64,000 nt of DNA from JAGGAG01 sp964638035 (GTDB lineage: Bacteria > Gemmatimonadota > Gemmatimonadetes > Gemmatimonadales > GWC2-71-9): NCBI GenBank assembly GCA_964638035.1, contig CAZWXD010000004.1, positions 1 to 64,000 of the forward strand, read 5' to 3'. Below are positions 40,633 through 49,065 of this stretch, piece after piece. The notes beneath the pieces were generated by a model. That model worked only from the letters and a program-made list of their open reading frames with translations. It made no database searches and was not told where the DNA came from. Each line of letters starts with the position of its first letter. The stretch's first letter is position 1. The position numbers and the translations under genes were made by a program.

Positions 40633-41666
40633 CTGACACGGTGTCTGTTGTCATACCGACCTACAACCGCGGCGACCTGATCGCCGAGACGATCCGGTCG
40701 GTCCTGGCGCAGACGGTGGCGCCGGTGGAAGTGATCGTGGTGGATGACGGGTCCACCGACGATACCCGCAGCGCGGTGGCGGCCTTTGCACCCCGGGTCC
40801 GGTATGTCGCCAAGCAGAACGGCGGGGTGTCCGCCGCGCGGAACCACGGCGCCGAGCTGGCCACTGGCAGGTGGCTGGCTTTCACGGACTCCGACGACCT
40901 CTGGCACCCCCGCAAGCTGGAGGTGCAGCTAGCCGCCCTGGCGGCGGCGCGCGGGGCGCGCTGGTCGCTGACCGGGTGCGATGTCATTGACCCGGCGGGT
41001 CGGCCATTTCCGGGGCCGCAGGGGTGGACGGGTGTCTTCAGCGTGTTCGATGCGGAAGGGATGGACCCTGCTCGCTTCTTCGCCAGCTACCTGGAACCCC
41101 TCCCGGTTCGCATTGGAAGCGACGAGTTCTCCGCCTGGCATGGCGATGCGTGGGAGGCGCTCTTCCTCGGCAACTTCGGGCTGCCGTCATCGGCCATGGT
41201 GGAGGCGCAGTTCTTCCGGGAGCTGGGCGGGTTCCGGCCGGACTTCAGGGTGGCCGAGGAGACCGAGTTCTTCCATCGGGCAGCGGCGGCTGCACCCCTC
41301 GCCCTCATCGATTTTCCACTCGTGTCGTACCGCCGCGGCCTCGGAGGCTCCCTGATCTCGGGGCCCAACGCCACCCGGCTCGTCGAGAATGCGTTGCGCA
41401 GCCTGGGCCAGGCGGCGACCCTGCGCCCGGCGCCAGGCCTCCGGGCCCGGGCGAACCTCGAGGCGGGCCGGCGCAGGCTGTACGAGAAGCTTGCCTGGGT
41501 CCAGTTCACCAACCTGGCTGGCCGCGATGCGCGCCGCACCCTGCATGCGGCATGGAGTGCTGGTGTTCCGCGACGGGCCGGCACGCTGGCGCTCTACCTC
41601 GCGAGCCTGGTGCCGGCGCCGGCGCTTGGTGCGGTGGCTTCACTCAAGCGGGCGCTCCGGCCATGA
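40629..41666 (+). CDS. GT2 family glycosyltransferase
   Basis: The 345-residue cytoplasmic enzyme has the GT-A pattern VSVVIPTYNRGDLIAETI, VIVVDDGSTDDTR, GGVSAARNHGAE and the DxD-like FTDSDDLWHPRKLE. Residues past 200 (FRVAEETEFFHRAA) fit the catalytic-base region. It adds one sugar to a lipid-linked intermediate; donor and acceptor cannot be read. The ATG at 40629 overlaps the ATP-grasp stop (ATGA), and its own stop overlaps the next GT4 start. Confidence 0.87.
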   Translation: MTDTVSVVIPTYNRGDLIAETIRSVLAQTVAPVEVIVVDDGSTDDTRSAVAAFAPRVRYVAKQNGGVSAARNHGAELATGRWLAFTDSDDLWHPRKLEVQLAALAAARGARWSLTGCDVIDPAGRPFPGPQGWTGVFSVFDAEGMDPARFFASYLEPLPVRIGSDEFSAWHGDAWEALFLGNFGLPSSAMVEAQFFRELGGFRPDFRVAEETEFFHRAAAAAPLALIDFPLVSYRRGLGGSLISGPNATRLVENALRSLGQAATLRPAPGLRARANLEAGRRRLYEKLAWVQFTNLAGRDARRTLHAAWSAGVPRRAGTLALYLASLVPAPALGAVASLKRALRP

Positions 41667-42769
41667 GCAGGGTCCGGCCGCGTCGCATAGCGCTGATGCT
41701 CGAGTCCGATGGGCCCGGCGGGGCGGAGACCGTGCTGGTGCAGGTCGCTGAAGAACTCCGGCGGCGCGGGCACCATGTCGTGGCGATCGGGCCCGCGAAC
41801 GGGTGCGGGATCCTGGGGGGAGTGCTGCGGGAGCGCGGCTTTGCAACCGACGTGTTCCACCTCGCCCGGCCCCTCGACCCCGTGTGCCTTGTCCGGCTCC
41901 GCGGCACGCTGCAGCAGCATGGCATCGAGGTGGTGCACAGCCATGAGTTCACCATGGCCATCTACGGGGCGGCCGCAGCCCGCTGGCTCGGCATCCCGCA
42001 CGTGGTCACCATGCACGGGAGCCAGACGGCGTTCACGGCGTGGCGGCGGCGCGCTGCCCTGCGCCTGGCGTTCCGGGCGAGCCGGGCCACGGTGGCGGTG
42101 TCGCGGGCCACGGAAGCGTACATGACGCGGGTGATGGGAGCACGACCGGGCGAGTACCTCACCATCCCGAATGGCGTGGCGGTGACACCGGGACGGCGCG
42201 AGCCGCTGCGCGCCGAGCTTGGCCTCGCACCGACCGACCGGCTGGTGGTGGCCGTGGGCAACCTCTCACGGCGCAAGGGGCACATCGTGCTGCTCCGCGC
42301 CCTGGCAGGCATCGACCCGGCGCGCGCCTCGTGGCATGTGGCCATTGCCGGCCGGGGCGACGAGGAGGCGGCGCTCCGGGCGTATGCCGGTGAGGCGGGG
42401 ATTGCGGAGCGCGTCCACCTGCTGGGCCACCGGAGCGACATCCCCGACGTGCTCGCCGCGGCAGATGCCTACGCCATGCCCTCGCTCTGGGAAGGGCTTC
42501 CGATGGCGTTGCTGGAGGCGATGTTTGCCCGGAAGCCCATCGTCGCCTCACGTACCGAGGGCATCCCCGAGGCTATCGACCACGGGGTGCACGGGTTGCT
42601 GGTGGAGCCGGGCTCGGAGGAAGGGCTGCGTGCCGCGCTCGACACCGTGCTCATCGACCAGGTGGCCGGGGAACGGCTGGCGCAGGCGGCGCTCGAGCGG
42701 GCGCAGCGCGAGTTCAGTGCGGCGGCGATGGTGGATGCCTATGAACGGGCCTACGGGATCCGCGACTGA
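41663..42769 (+). CDS. GT4 family glycosyltransferase
   Basis: The 368-residue GT-B enzyme has an N-terminal GPGGAETVLVQVAEEL, middle VVHSHEFTMAIYG and HVVTMHGSQ, and the C-terminal nucleotide-sugar block VGNLSRRKGH, then PSLWEGLPMALLEAMFARKP with the E-x7-E pattern and PEAIDHGVHGLLV. It is a retaining glycosyltransferase of the EPS pathway. ATGA overlap with the preceding GT2; it is the last gene of the 36819-42769 operon and ends one base before the convergent flippase gene. Confidence 0.88.
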   Translation: MSRVRPRRIALMLESDGPGGAETVLVQVAEELRRRGHHVVAIGPANGCGILGGVLRERGFATDVFHLARPLDPVCLVRLRGTLQQHGIEVVHSHEFTMAIYGAAAARWLGIPHVVTMHGSQTAFTAWRRRAALRLAFRASRATVAVSRATEAYMTRVMGARPGEYLTIPNGVAVTPGRREPLRAELGLAPTDRLVVAVGNLSRRKGHIVLLRALAGIDPARASWHVAIAGRGDEEAALRAYAGEAGIAERVHLLGHRSDIPDVLAAADAYAMPSLWEGLPMALLEAMFARKPIVASRTEGIPEAIDHGVHGLLVEPGSEEGLRAALDTVLIDQVAGERLAQAALERAQREFSAAAMVDAYERAYGIRD

Positions 42770-42770
42770 C

Positions 42771-44273
42771 CTAGCCGGTGGCGAGCTTCCACGCCTCCGA
42801 GGGTGAACGGAGGAGCTGGCGCACCAGGGCCCGGTCGTCAGCGTGCAGCACCAGCGCGTAGGTGAGCAGCGCATAGCCCAGGATGATCGCGGCCCCGAGC
42901 AGCCCCTGTGCCACGACGCCCTGTACAGGGATGAGCCAGGCGACCACGCCAGCCGCGCCGCCAAGTAGCACCAGCCGGAACGGCCGTGCCAGCTCCCACG
43001 CAATTGGCCAGAGCTTGCGTGACCACCGGTAGGTGAGGCTCGCGCGGAGCGTCATCCCGAGCACGGTGGCGATCGCCGCACCCATGGGGCCCCAGAGCGG
43101 CACCAGCACCGCATAGAGTGCCATCACCACCACTACCGACACCCACGTGGCGTAGGTGGAATAGCGGGTCTTCTCGCTTACGTCGATGCTGAACCGGAAG
43201 GCCTCGTTCCACGCCTCCGCCACGTAGGCGAGCAGGATGACCGGCACGAGCTGCGCCGCGGGGTGAAACGGGGGCGTGGTCATGAGGGTGATCACGGGCC
43301 GGATGAGCACCGCAATGCCGGCCGCCACGGTGACCACGAGCAGGTTGAGGTACAGGAAGCCCCGGTTGTAGCGGGCGTCGCGCTCTGCCTGCGGCAGCCT
43401 CGTGATCTGGTGCCTGTGGGGGTTCCAGGCGTTGAGGAAGGGTGTGGCGCCAATCTGCTGCAGCAGGAAGCCGAACTGGTACGCCATCCCGTACAGCCCC
43501 ACGGCCGTGATGCCCGGGCCCGCCTGCAGGAAGAAGCGGTCCCCGAAGGTGAGCAGGAAGCTCCCCGCCCAGGTGAGCTGGTAGGGCACGCCAAACCGCC
43601 GGAGGTCGCGCACGATCACCCGATCGAGCCGAACGCCGGTCTCGCGGAACAGGCGGTACGTCAGGACGCTGCCCAGGACGAGGCAGGTGACGAAGGTGCT
43701 CCAGAGGAGGCCGGCCGGGCCCAGCCGGAAGTGCACGATGAAGAGGATGTTGAGCCCGAGTTGCAGCACCAGCTTGGCGAGGGCCACCGAGACGAAGAAG
43801 CGTGGCTTCTGCCGGGTTTGCGCCACGGCCTGCGGCAGGAACACCAGCATGCCAAGGAAGAAGTTCGCCGCCGCCAGGGTCACGTACCATGGGGCGCCGG
43901 CGCCCTTGAGTCCGTACTTCCAGATGGCCGGCGAAAGCGCCGACAGGGCGATCGCGCCGAACGCGGCAAGGCCCAGCGTCAGGAGGAAGAGGGTGGAAAT
44001 GAGCCGGCGACGCTCATCCTCGTCGTGGGTCTTGTAGTAGAACCGCTGGAGGCCCGCGCTGGTGCCGGCGGTGAACACGATGGCGGTGAGGTCCACGCTC
44101 AGGTCGAGGAGCGCGATGAGGCCATAGTCTGCCGGCGACAGGAAGCGGGTGTAGACCGGCAGCATGAGGAAGCTGACGGCCCGGCCCAGCACCACGCCAA
44201 GCCCGTAGAGGGCCGTCTCGCGGCCCAGGCGACGAAAGGATGTGGCGGAACTCAGGAGCGGGCGCCCTCGCAC
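42771..44273 (-). CDS. Wzx-type oligosaccharide flippase
   Basis: The 500-residue protein has about 12-14 hydrophobic helices with the polysaccharide-synthase/MATE-like start ALYGLGVVLGRAVSFLMLPVY and FLSPADYGLIAL, then FGVPYQLTWAGSFLLTFGDRF midway. It would flip lipid-linked repeat units across the inner membrane for the polymerase at 37952. GTG 44273 is assumed; it overlaps the preceding gene by 22 bases and has no clear ribosome binding site, so coupling is likely. Confidence 0.87.
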   Translation of the reverse strand: MRGRPLLSSATSFRRLGRETALYGLGVVLGRAVSFLMLPVYTRFLSPADYGLIALLDLSVDLTAIVFTAGTSAGLQRFYYKTHDEDERRRLISTLFLLTLGLAAFGAIALSALSPAIWKYGLKGAGAPWYVTLAAANFFLGMLVFLPQAVAQTRQKPRFFVSVALAKLVLQLGLNILFIVHFRLGPAGLLWSTFVTCLVLGSVLTYRLFRETGVRLDRVIVRDLRRFGVPYQLTWAGSFLLTFGDRFFLQAGPGITAVGLYGMAYQFGFLLQQIGATPFLNAWNPHRHQITRLPQAERDARYNRGFLYLNLLVVTVAAGIAVLIRPVITLMTTPPFHPAAQLVPVILLAYVAEAWNEAFRFSIDVSEKTRYSTYATWVSVVVVMALYAVLVPLWGPMGAAIATVLGMTLRASLTYRWSRKLWPIAWELARPFRLVLLGGAAGVVAWLIPVQGVVAQGLLGAAIILGYALLTYALVLHADDRALVRQLLRSPSEAWKLATG

Positions 44274-45682
44274 TGGAAGAGCGTCACGGCGTATACGTCC
44301 CAGTCGAAGCGAAGCTTCTCCTGCCGGTTCGCTGCGCGGCAGTGGCGGCGCAGCCAGGCGGTTCGGCTGCCATCGGCGTCCAGTACGGTGCCATACCGCC
44401 GCTCCGACGTCACCACCCAGAAGCGCGGCGTCGTGGCAGCCAGCGAATCGAGCGTGGCGCTGGTGGTCGTCGCGCGCATCTCGACGGCGTGGAGGTCGGG
44501 TGCATACCAGGTGGCGGCGATGAGCGGCCAGATCACCACCGTGCCCGCGGGATCCTCCCGCACCACCTGTGCAAGGGCGGGGCGGTAGTCGAACCGCGTG
44601 CCATCACGCAGGTGCGAGATGGTGCTGGGGAGCAGGGAGGCGCCGAGCACCAGCGAAATGGCGAGTGCAGCACGACGCTGCCGGGCCGCGTCGCTCCCGG
44701 CCAGCCCGGGCACCAGTGCGCCGAGCGCCGCGAAGGCGAGGGGGAAGGCCCCGAACAGGTACAGGATCGACACCGGCACCTGGTTGGCCAGCCGGCCCAC
44801 GATGAGCACGAGTCCCGCCACCCCCATGCCTGCGGCTATCATTGCGGCGGCACGCCGGGGCGTGACGGTGTGCGCGCGCCAGAGGCACGCGAGGCCCACC
44901 GCCACCGCGAGGGCGACGGCTGGCGTCAGCGCCACGACCACCGCCGGGAAGAGGCGGAGGGCCGACCCGGCCGACTCGCCCACGAGCCGTTCCATCGGGA
45001 AGAGCAGCGCCAGCACGCCCAGCACGGCGGCCATGGTGCCCAGGTAGGGAAGCCAGAGCCGGCGCCACGCCATGGCCGACGGCCAGCGGAAGCCGAAGGT
45101 GCCGTCGCCGCGCACCAGGTGGGCGCCAAGGACCATGCTGCCGGCCAGGACCATGAAGGTCGGGTGGGTGAGCGAGGCCAGGAGGAGCCAGGCGAGCGCC
45201 CAGGTATAGGCGCGGGCGTCCTCCAGCTCCATGGCGCGGAGCAGGGCCCCGATGAAGAGCGCGCCGAGCAGGAACACGAGCGACCAGTAGCGAATGCTCT
45301 GGGACTCGTTGATGTGGAGCGGGAAGATCACGAGCAGCACGGTGGCGGTCATGGCTGCCCACCGGCCGGCGAGCTGCCAGGTGAGTCGCCACGTGGCCGC
45401 GATGCCGAGCAGGCCGAACAGCAGCGATGGCAGCCGCAGCAGCACGGCGGAGCGGGGGAACGCCTCGGCCAGGGGATGCAGCATCAGGAAGTACAGCTGG
45501 CGCAGCTCCATGCCGCCGGGGCCAATCGGCGAGGCGTAAAGTTCACGGGCCTCGTGAATGCTGTACATCTCGTCCTGCCAGAGGTCGAACTGCCAGAGGC
45601 CGGGAACGCGAAGTGCCGCGGCCAGCAGGATGAGCAGGCCCAGGATGAGGTAGTCGCGCCGGCGGGGAGTATCGGTCGTCAC
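44252..45682 (-). CDS. GT39/ArnT-like membrane glycosyltransferase
   Basis: The 476-residue multi-spanning protein has an early loop WQFDLWQDEMYSIHEA, the Asp-Glu pair expected in the first periplasmic loop of PMT/ArnT-type GT-C enzymes, followed by about ten helices and a soluble C-terminal tail. GT-C enzymes use a polyprenyl-phosphate sugar on the periplasmic face. The GTG start at 45682 is 29 bases from the divergent OafA-like gene. The C-terminal domain with RFWVVTSERRYG is common in this family. Confidence 0.78.
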   Translation of the reverse strand: MTTDTPRRRDYLILGLLILLAAALRVPGLWQFDLWQDEMYSIHEARELYASPIGPGGMELRQLYFLMLHPLAEAFPRSAVLLRLPSLLFGLLGIAATWRLTWQLAGRWAAMTATVLLVIFPLHINESQSIRYWSLVFLLGALFIGALLRAMELEDARAYTWALAWLLLASLTHPTFMVLAGSMVLGAHLVRGDGTFGFRWPSAMAWRRLWLPYLGTMAAVLGVLALLFPMERLVGESAGSALRLFPAVVVALTPAVALAVAVGLACLWRAHTVTPRRAAAMIAAGMGVAGLVLIVGRLANQVPVSILYLFGAFPLAFAALGALVPGLAGSDAARQRRAALAISLVLGASLLPSTISHLRDGTRFDYRPALAQVVREDPAGTVVIWPLIAATWYAPDLHAVEMRATTTSATLDSLAATTPRFWVVTSERRYGTVLDADGSRTAWLRRHCRAANRQEKLRFDWDVYAVTLFQCEGARS

Positions 45683-45711
45683 GTGGACACCGGGAGCGCA
45701 TTGTACGTGCC

Positions 45712-46842
45712 ATGAACGTCGCCAAGCAGCGGTTCCTCGCCATCGATGCCCTGCGGGGGCTTGCCGCCCTCGCGGTCGTCTTCTTCCATGTGCAGGGCGC
45801 GCTCGATCGGGGGCCCCAGCCCTGGATGCCGGTATGGCTGGCGGAGTTGGCTCGCGGGGGCCACTTCGGCGTCAACGTGTTCTTCGTCCTGAGCGGCTTC
45901 GTGATCGCGTACTCGGTGCGTGACGGCCTCATGTCGCCGGGGTACTTCGGGCGTTTTGCCTTGCGCCGGTCGATCCGGCTCGACCCGCCCTACTGGTCCG
46001 CCATCGCGCTCGAGCTGGTCCTCATCTTCGCGGGCCTGGCCCTCTTCCCGGGACTGGGTACGCCAACGCCGAGCCTGCCGCAGGTCCTTGCCCACCTCGT
46101 GTACCTGCAGGACATCCTCGGCTATCCGCACCTCGTCTACAGCTTCTGGACACTGTGCTACGAGTTCCAGTTTTACCTGCTCTTCGTGGGCCTGCTGGTC
46201 CTTGGCCGCCAGCTCCAGGCGCGCGCCGGCCTGCCCGCGGTTCGGCTGGCTGGCGTGCTGGTGTTCGGTGCCCTGTTCGCGTGGTCGGTGCTGGTTCACC
46301 AGGGGGTACTCCCCAACATCCACCGCGGAATCGCCCTGGACCGCTGGCACGAGTTCTTCATTGGCGTGCTGGCCTGGTGGGTGGTGGCCGGCCGGGTGCG
46401 CTTCCCCGTGCTGCTGGTGGCGTGGGTTGCCACGGCGGTCCTGGCGCGCCGCCCCGACACTGCCATCGGCACCACCATCGTGGTGCTGGTGAGCCTGCTC
46501 TGCATGCGGAGTGCAACGGTGCCTGCCCTGAACCGGCCCTTCGCGGCAGGTCCGCTGCGCTGGCTTGGCCTCATCTCGTACAGCCTGTACCTCTTCCACG
46601 CGTCCATCGGATGGCGCGTGATCTCGCTGGCGCAGCATCGCGCCGGCAGCATGACGCTGTCGCCGCTGGTGGGCTGGCTCGCATGGGGACTGGCCATCGC
46701 CGGCGCCCTGGCGGTGGCGGTAGTGGGATGGTGGGCCATCGAGCGCCCGTCGCTCGGCTGGTCGCGGCGTATTGCCTTGCCCACGCGGACAGGCCCGGTA
46801 CAGGGGGAGGCTACCGCAGCGGCCGAAGCGGCGGCTCGGTAA
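45712..46842 (+). CDS. Acyltransferase-3 family membrane O-acyltransferase, OafA-like
   Basis: The 376-residue protein starts RFLAIDALRGLAALAVVFFH, the exact family signature with catalytic His at the end of helix 1. It has HFGVNVFFVLSGFVIAYS and RRSIRLDPPYWSAI (the RxxR-type region), then about ten helices. It acetylates or otherwise acylates sugars. The last 32 bases overlap the convergent CoA-transferase gene. It is one of three membrane acyltransferases here with 4908 and the MBOAT at 35176. Confidence 0.9.
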   Translation: MNVAKQRFLAIDALRGLAALAVVFFHVQGALDRGPQPWMPVWLAELARGGHFGVNVFFVLSGFVIAYSVRDGLMSPGYFGRFALRRSIRLDPPYWSAIALELVLIFAGLALFPGLGTPTPSLPQVLAHLVYLQDILGYPHLVYSFWTLCYEFQFYLLFVGLLVLGRQLQARAGLPAVRLAGVLVFGALFAWSVLVHQGVLPNIHRGIALDRWHEFFIGVLAWWVVAGRVRFPVLLVAWVATAVLARRPDTAIGTTIVVLVSLLCMRSATVPALNRPFAAGPLRWLGLISYSLYLFHASIGWRVISLAQHRAGSMTLSPLVGWLAWGLAIAGALAVAVVGWWAIERPSLGWSRRIALPTRTGPVQGEATAAAEAAAR

Positions 46843-47464
46843 CCGCCTGCACCGAGTCCAGCGTCTCGCCGGGCGACAATTCCACCAGGGTGAGGCCGTC
46901 TGGGCCGACGTCGATCACAGCTCGCTCGGTGATGATCCGGTCGACACACCCGCGCCCGGTGAGGGGCAGGGTGCACTTCTCCAGGATCTTGGGGCTGCCA
47001 TCGCGCGCGCAGTGCTCCATGACCACGATGACCCGCCCGGCGCCGGCCACGAGGTCCATCGCGCCGCCCATGCCCTTCACCATCTTGCCGGGCACCATCC
47101 AGTTGGCGAGGTCGCCCGTACCCGACACCTGCAGCGCGCCCAAAATGGTGAGCGGCACGTGCCCGCCCCGGATCATGGCGAAGCTGGTGGCGCTGTCGAA
47201 GTAGCAGCACCCCGGTGTCTCGGTGATCGTCTCCTTGCCTGCATTGATGAGGTCGGGGTCTTCCTCGCCGGCGAACGGATAGGGACCCACACCCAGCATC
47301 CCGTTCTCCGATTGCAGCACCACCGGGATGCCCGGCGGCACATGGTTGGCCACGAGCGTCGGGATCCCGATGCCCAGGTTCACGTAGTAGCCGGTGGTGG
47401 CGGTCAGGGAACGCAGTTCCTGGGCTGCACGCCGCGCAATCACGCCCCGCACGTCGGTGCTCAT
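46811..47464 (-). CDS. scoB: 3-oxoacid CoA-transferase subunit B
   Basis: The 217-residue protein has the subunit-B catalytic motif LQSENGMLGVGP with the active Glu, YYVNLGIGIPTLVAN at the start and GGAMDLVAGAGRVIVVMEH. With subunit A it transfers CoA between succinyl-CoA and acetoacetate or a similar acid. The ATG overlaps the subunit A stop (ATGA at 47461-47464). Its 3' end overlaps the OafA-like gene tail to tail by 32 bases. Confidence 0.93.
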   Translation of the reverse strand: MSTDVRGVIARRAAQELRSLTATTGYYVNLGIGIPTLVANHVPPGIPVVLQSENGMLGVGPYPFAGEEDPDLINAGKETITETPGCCYFDSATSFAMIRGGHVPLTILGALQVSGTGDLANWMVPGKMVKGMGGAMDLVAGAGRVIVVMEHCARDGSPKILEKCTLPLTGRGCVDRIITERAVIDVGPDGLTLVELSPGETLDSVQAVTEPPLRPLR

Positions 47465-48156
47465 CGCGACCTCACGGTCCGGCGTTCAATGCGCTTCACC
47501 AGCGAGGCGCACTTGACGACTCGCTGCACGAAGATGCCCGGCGTGTGCACCCCCTCGGGGTCGAGTTCGCCCACGGGGACGAGGTGCTCCACCTCGGCCA
47601 CGGTGATCCGCCCCGCCATGGCGCAGAGTGGGTTGAAGTTCCGGGCCGTCTTCCGGAAGACCAGGTTGCCCTCCGCGTCACCCTTCCAGGCATGCACCAG
47701 CGCAAACTCGCCCGTGATGCCGCGCTCCATCACGTACTCCCGACCGTTGAAGCTGCGCGTCTCCTTCCCCTTGGCCACCAGGGTTCCGACCCCGGTCGCC
47801 GTGTAGAAGGCCGGGATGCCGGCGCCACCCGCACGCAACCGCTCGGCCAGCGTGCCCTGCGGCACCAGCTCCACCTCGAGCGTCCCGCCGAGCATCAGCT
47901 CCTCGAAGACGTCGTTCTCTCCCACGTAGCTCGCCATCACCTTGCGCACCTGGCCGTTCCGCAGCAGGTGCACCAGGCCATGGTCGGTCGTGCCCGCATT
48001 GTTGCTCACGATGGTCAGGTTCTTCCGACCCAGGTCGCGCACCGCCAGGATCAACTCGGCGGGAATCCCACAGAGCCCGAACCCGCCGGCCACGATGGTG
48101 GCGCCATCGGGAAGGTCGGCAACGGCCTCGGCCGCGCTCGCAACCACCTTGGTCAT
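47461..48156 (-). CDS. scoA: 3-oxoacid CoA-transferase subunit A
   Basis: The 231-residue protein has the subunit-A signature TIVAGGFGLCGIPAELI, then LTIVSNNAGTTDHG and VELVPQGTLAERLRAGGAGIPAF. AGGAG precedes the ATG at 48156 by about six bases. It lies 51 bases after the HMG-CoA lyase, separated by an 8-bp tandem repeat, and the pair plausibly handles acetoacetate released by the lyase: acetoacetate plus succinyl-CoA gives acetoacetyl-CoA. Confidence 0.93.
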   Translation of the reverse strand: MTKVVASAAEAVADLPDGATIVAGGFGLCGIPAELILAVRDLGRKNLTIVSNNAGTTDHGLVHLLRNGQVRKVMASYVGENDVFEELMLGGTLEVELVPQGTLAERLRAGGAGIPAFYTATGVGTLVAKGKETRSFNGREYVMERGITGEFALVHAWKGDAEGNLVFRKTARNFNPLCAMAGRITVAEVEHLVPVGELDPEGVHTPGIFVQRVVKCASLVKRIERRTVRSR

Positions 48157-48175
48157 CGCATCTCCTGTTGTTCGC

Positions 48176-48215
48176 TCCTGACGTCCTGACGTCCTGACGC
48201 CCTGACGTCATGACG
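48176..48215. repeat. Five-unit 8-bp tandem repeat between HMG-CoA lyase and CoA-transferase
   Basis: Three perfect copies of TCCTGACG (48176-48199) are followed by CCCTGACG and TCATGACG. The fifth unit contains the lyase stop codon. The array sits in the leader of the CoA-transferase pair. Slippage of such an array would alter spacing or the very end of the lyase frame. Confidence 0.9.
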
Positions 48216-49065
48216 TCAGGCGCCGTATCGCCTCTCCCGCCTCCCGCAGGCCCTCCGCCTTCACCCCCGTACGCCCCGGGAAGGCTGCCACCAGCGCTTC
48301 TGTCGCCACATTGCCAGGGGCACCGGGTGCATAGGGACACCCGCCGATGCCCCCGGCGCTCCCATCGAAGGTGCGAATGCCCAGTTCGGCGCCCGCGAGC
48401 ACGTTGGCGACCGCCTGCCCGAAGGTGTCATGGCAATGCAGCGCCAGCTGGGCAACCGGAACTGCACGCGCCACGACCTCCACCAGCCGCCGAACGTCGT
48501 CGGGCGTCGCCCGCCCGATCGTGTCCCCCAGCGAGACCTCGCTGCAACCCAGGTCAATGAGTTCGAGCGCCACGCGCCGCACGGCCTCGGGCGCCACCGG
48601 GCCCTCGAAGGGGCAGGTGAACGCCGTGGAAACGTACCCACGCACGGGGACGCCCGCTGCCCGCACCACCGGCCGGAACCGTTCGAGTGTCTCGGCGATC
48701 GTGGCGTTGGTGTTGGCCCGCGAAAAGCCCTCGCTCGCCGCAGTGAACACCGCGATGCCGTCCACCCGCGCCGCCTGGGCGCGCTCCAGTCCCTGCCGGT
48801 TGGGGACCAGGGCCCAGTAGCGGACCCCGGGCTGGCGCGTGATGGCCGCGAAGACCGCCTCGGCGTCGGCGAGTTGCGGCACCCAGCGGGGGGAGACGAA
48901 GGACGAGACCTCGATGTCGCGGAGGCCGCTGGTGGAGAGGAGGTTGATGAACGCGACCTTCGCCTCGGTGGGCACCAGGGTCGACACACTCTGCAGCCCG
49001 TCTCGCGGGCCCACTTCCATCAACCGGACCGGGTCGTGGCCAGGGGCGTGCGCGCCGGCGGTCAT
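48208..49065 (-). CDS. mvaB: Hydroxymethylglutaryl-CoA lyase
   Basis: The 285-residue TIM-barrel enzyme has LMEVGPRDGLQSV, DIEVSSFVSPRWVPQ, SLGDTIGRATP, LHCHDTFGQAVAN (metal-binding His pair) and the HMGL cysteine loop GGIGGCPYAPGAPGN. It cleaves HMG-CoA to acetoacetate and acetyl-CoA in leucine breakdown. The ATG overlaps the methyltransferase stop (ATGA). With the two CoA-transferase genes it forms an acetoacetate-handling unit; why it sits inside an EPS locus is unclear. Confidence 0.93.
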   Translation of the reverse strand: MTAGAHAPGHDPVRLMEVGPRDGLQSVSTLVPTEAKVAFINLLSTSGLRDIEVSSFVSPRWVPQLADAEAVFAAITRQPGVRYWALVPNRQGLERAQAARVDGIAVFTAASEGFSRANTNATIAETLERFRPVVRAAGVPVRGYVSTAFTCPFEGPVAPEAVRRVALELIDLGCSEVSLGDTIGRATPDDVRRLVEVVARAVPVAQLALHCHDTFGQAVANVLAGAELGIRTFDGSAGGIGGCPYAPGAPGNVATEALVAAFPGRTGVKAEGLREAGEAIRRLTS

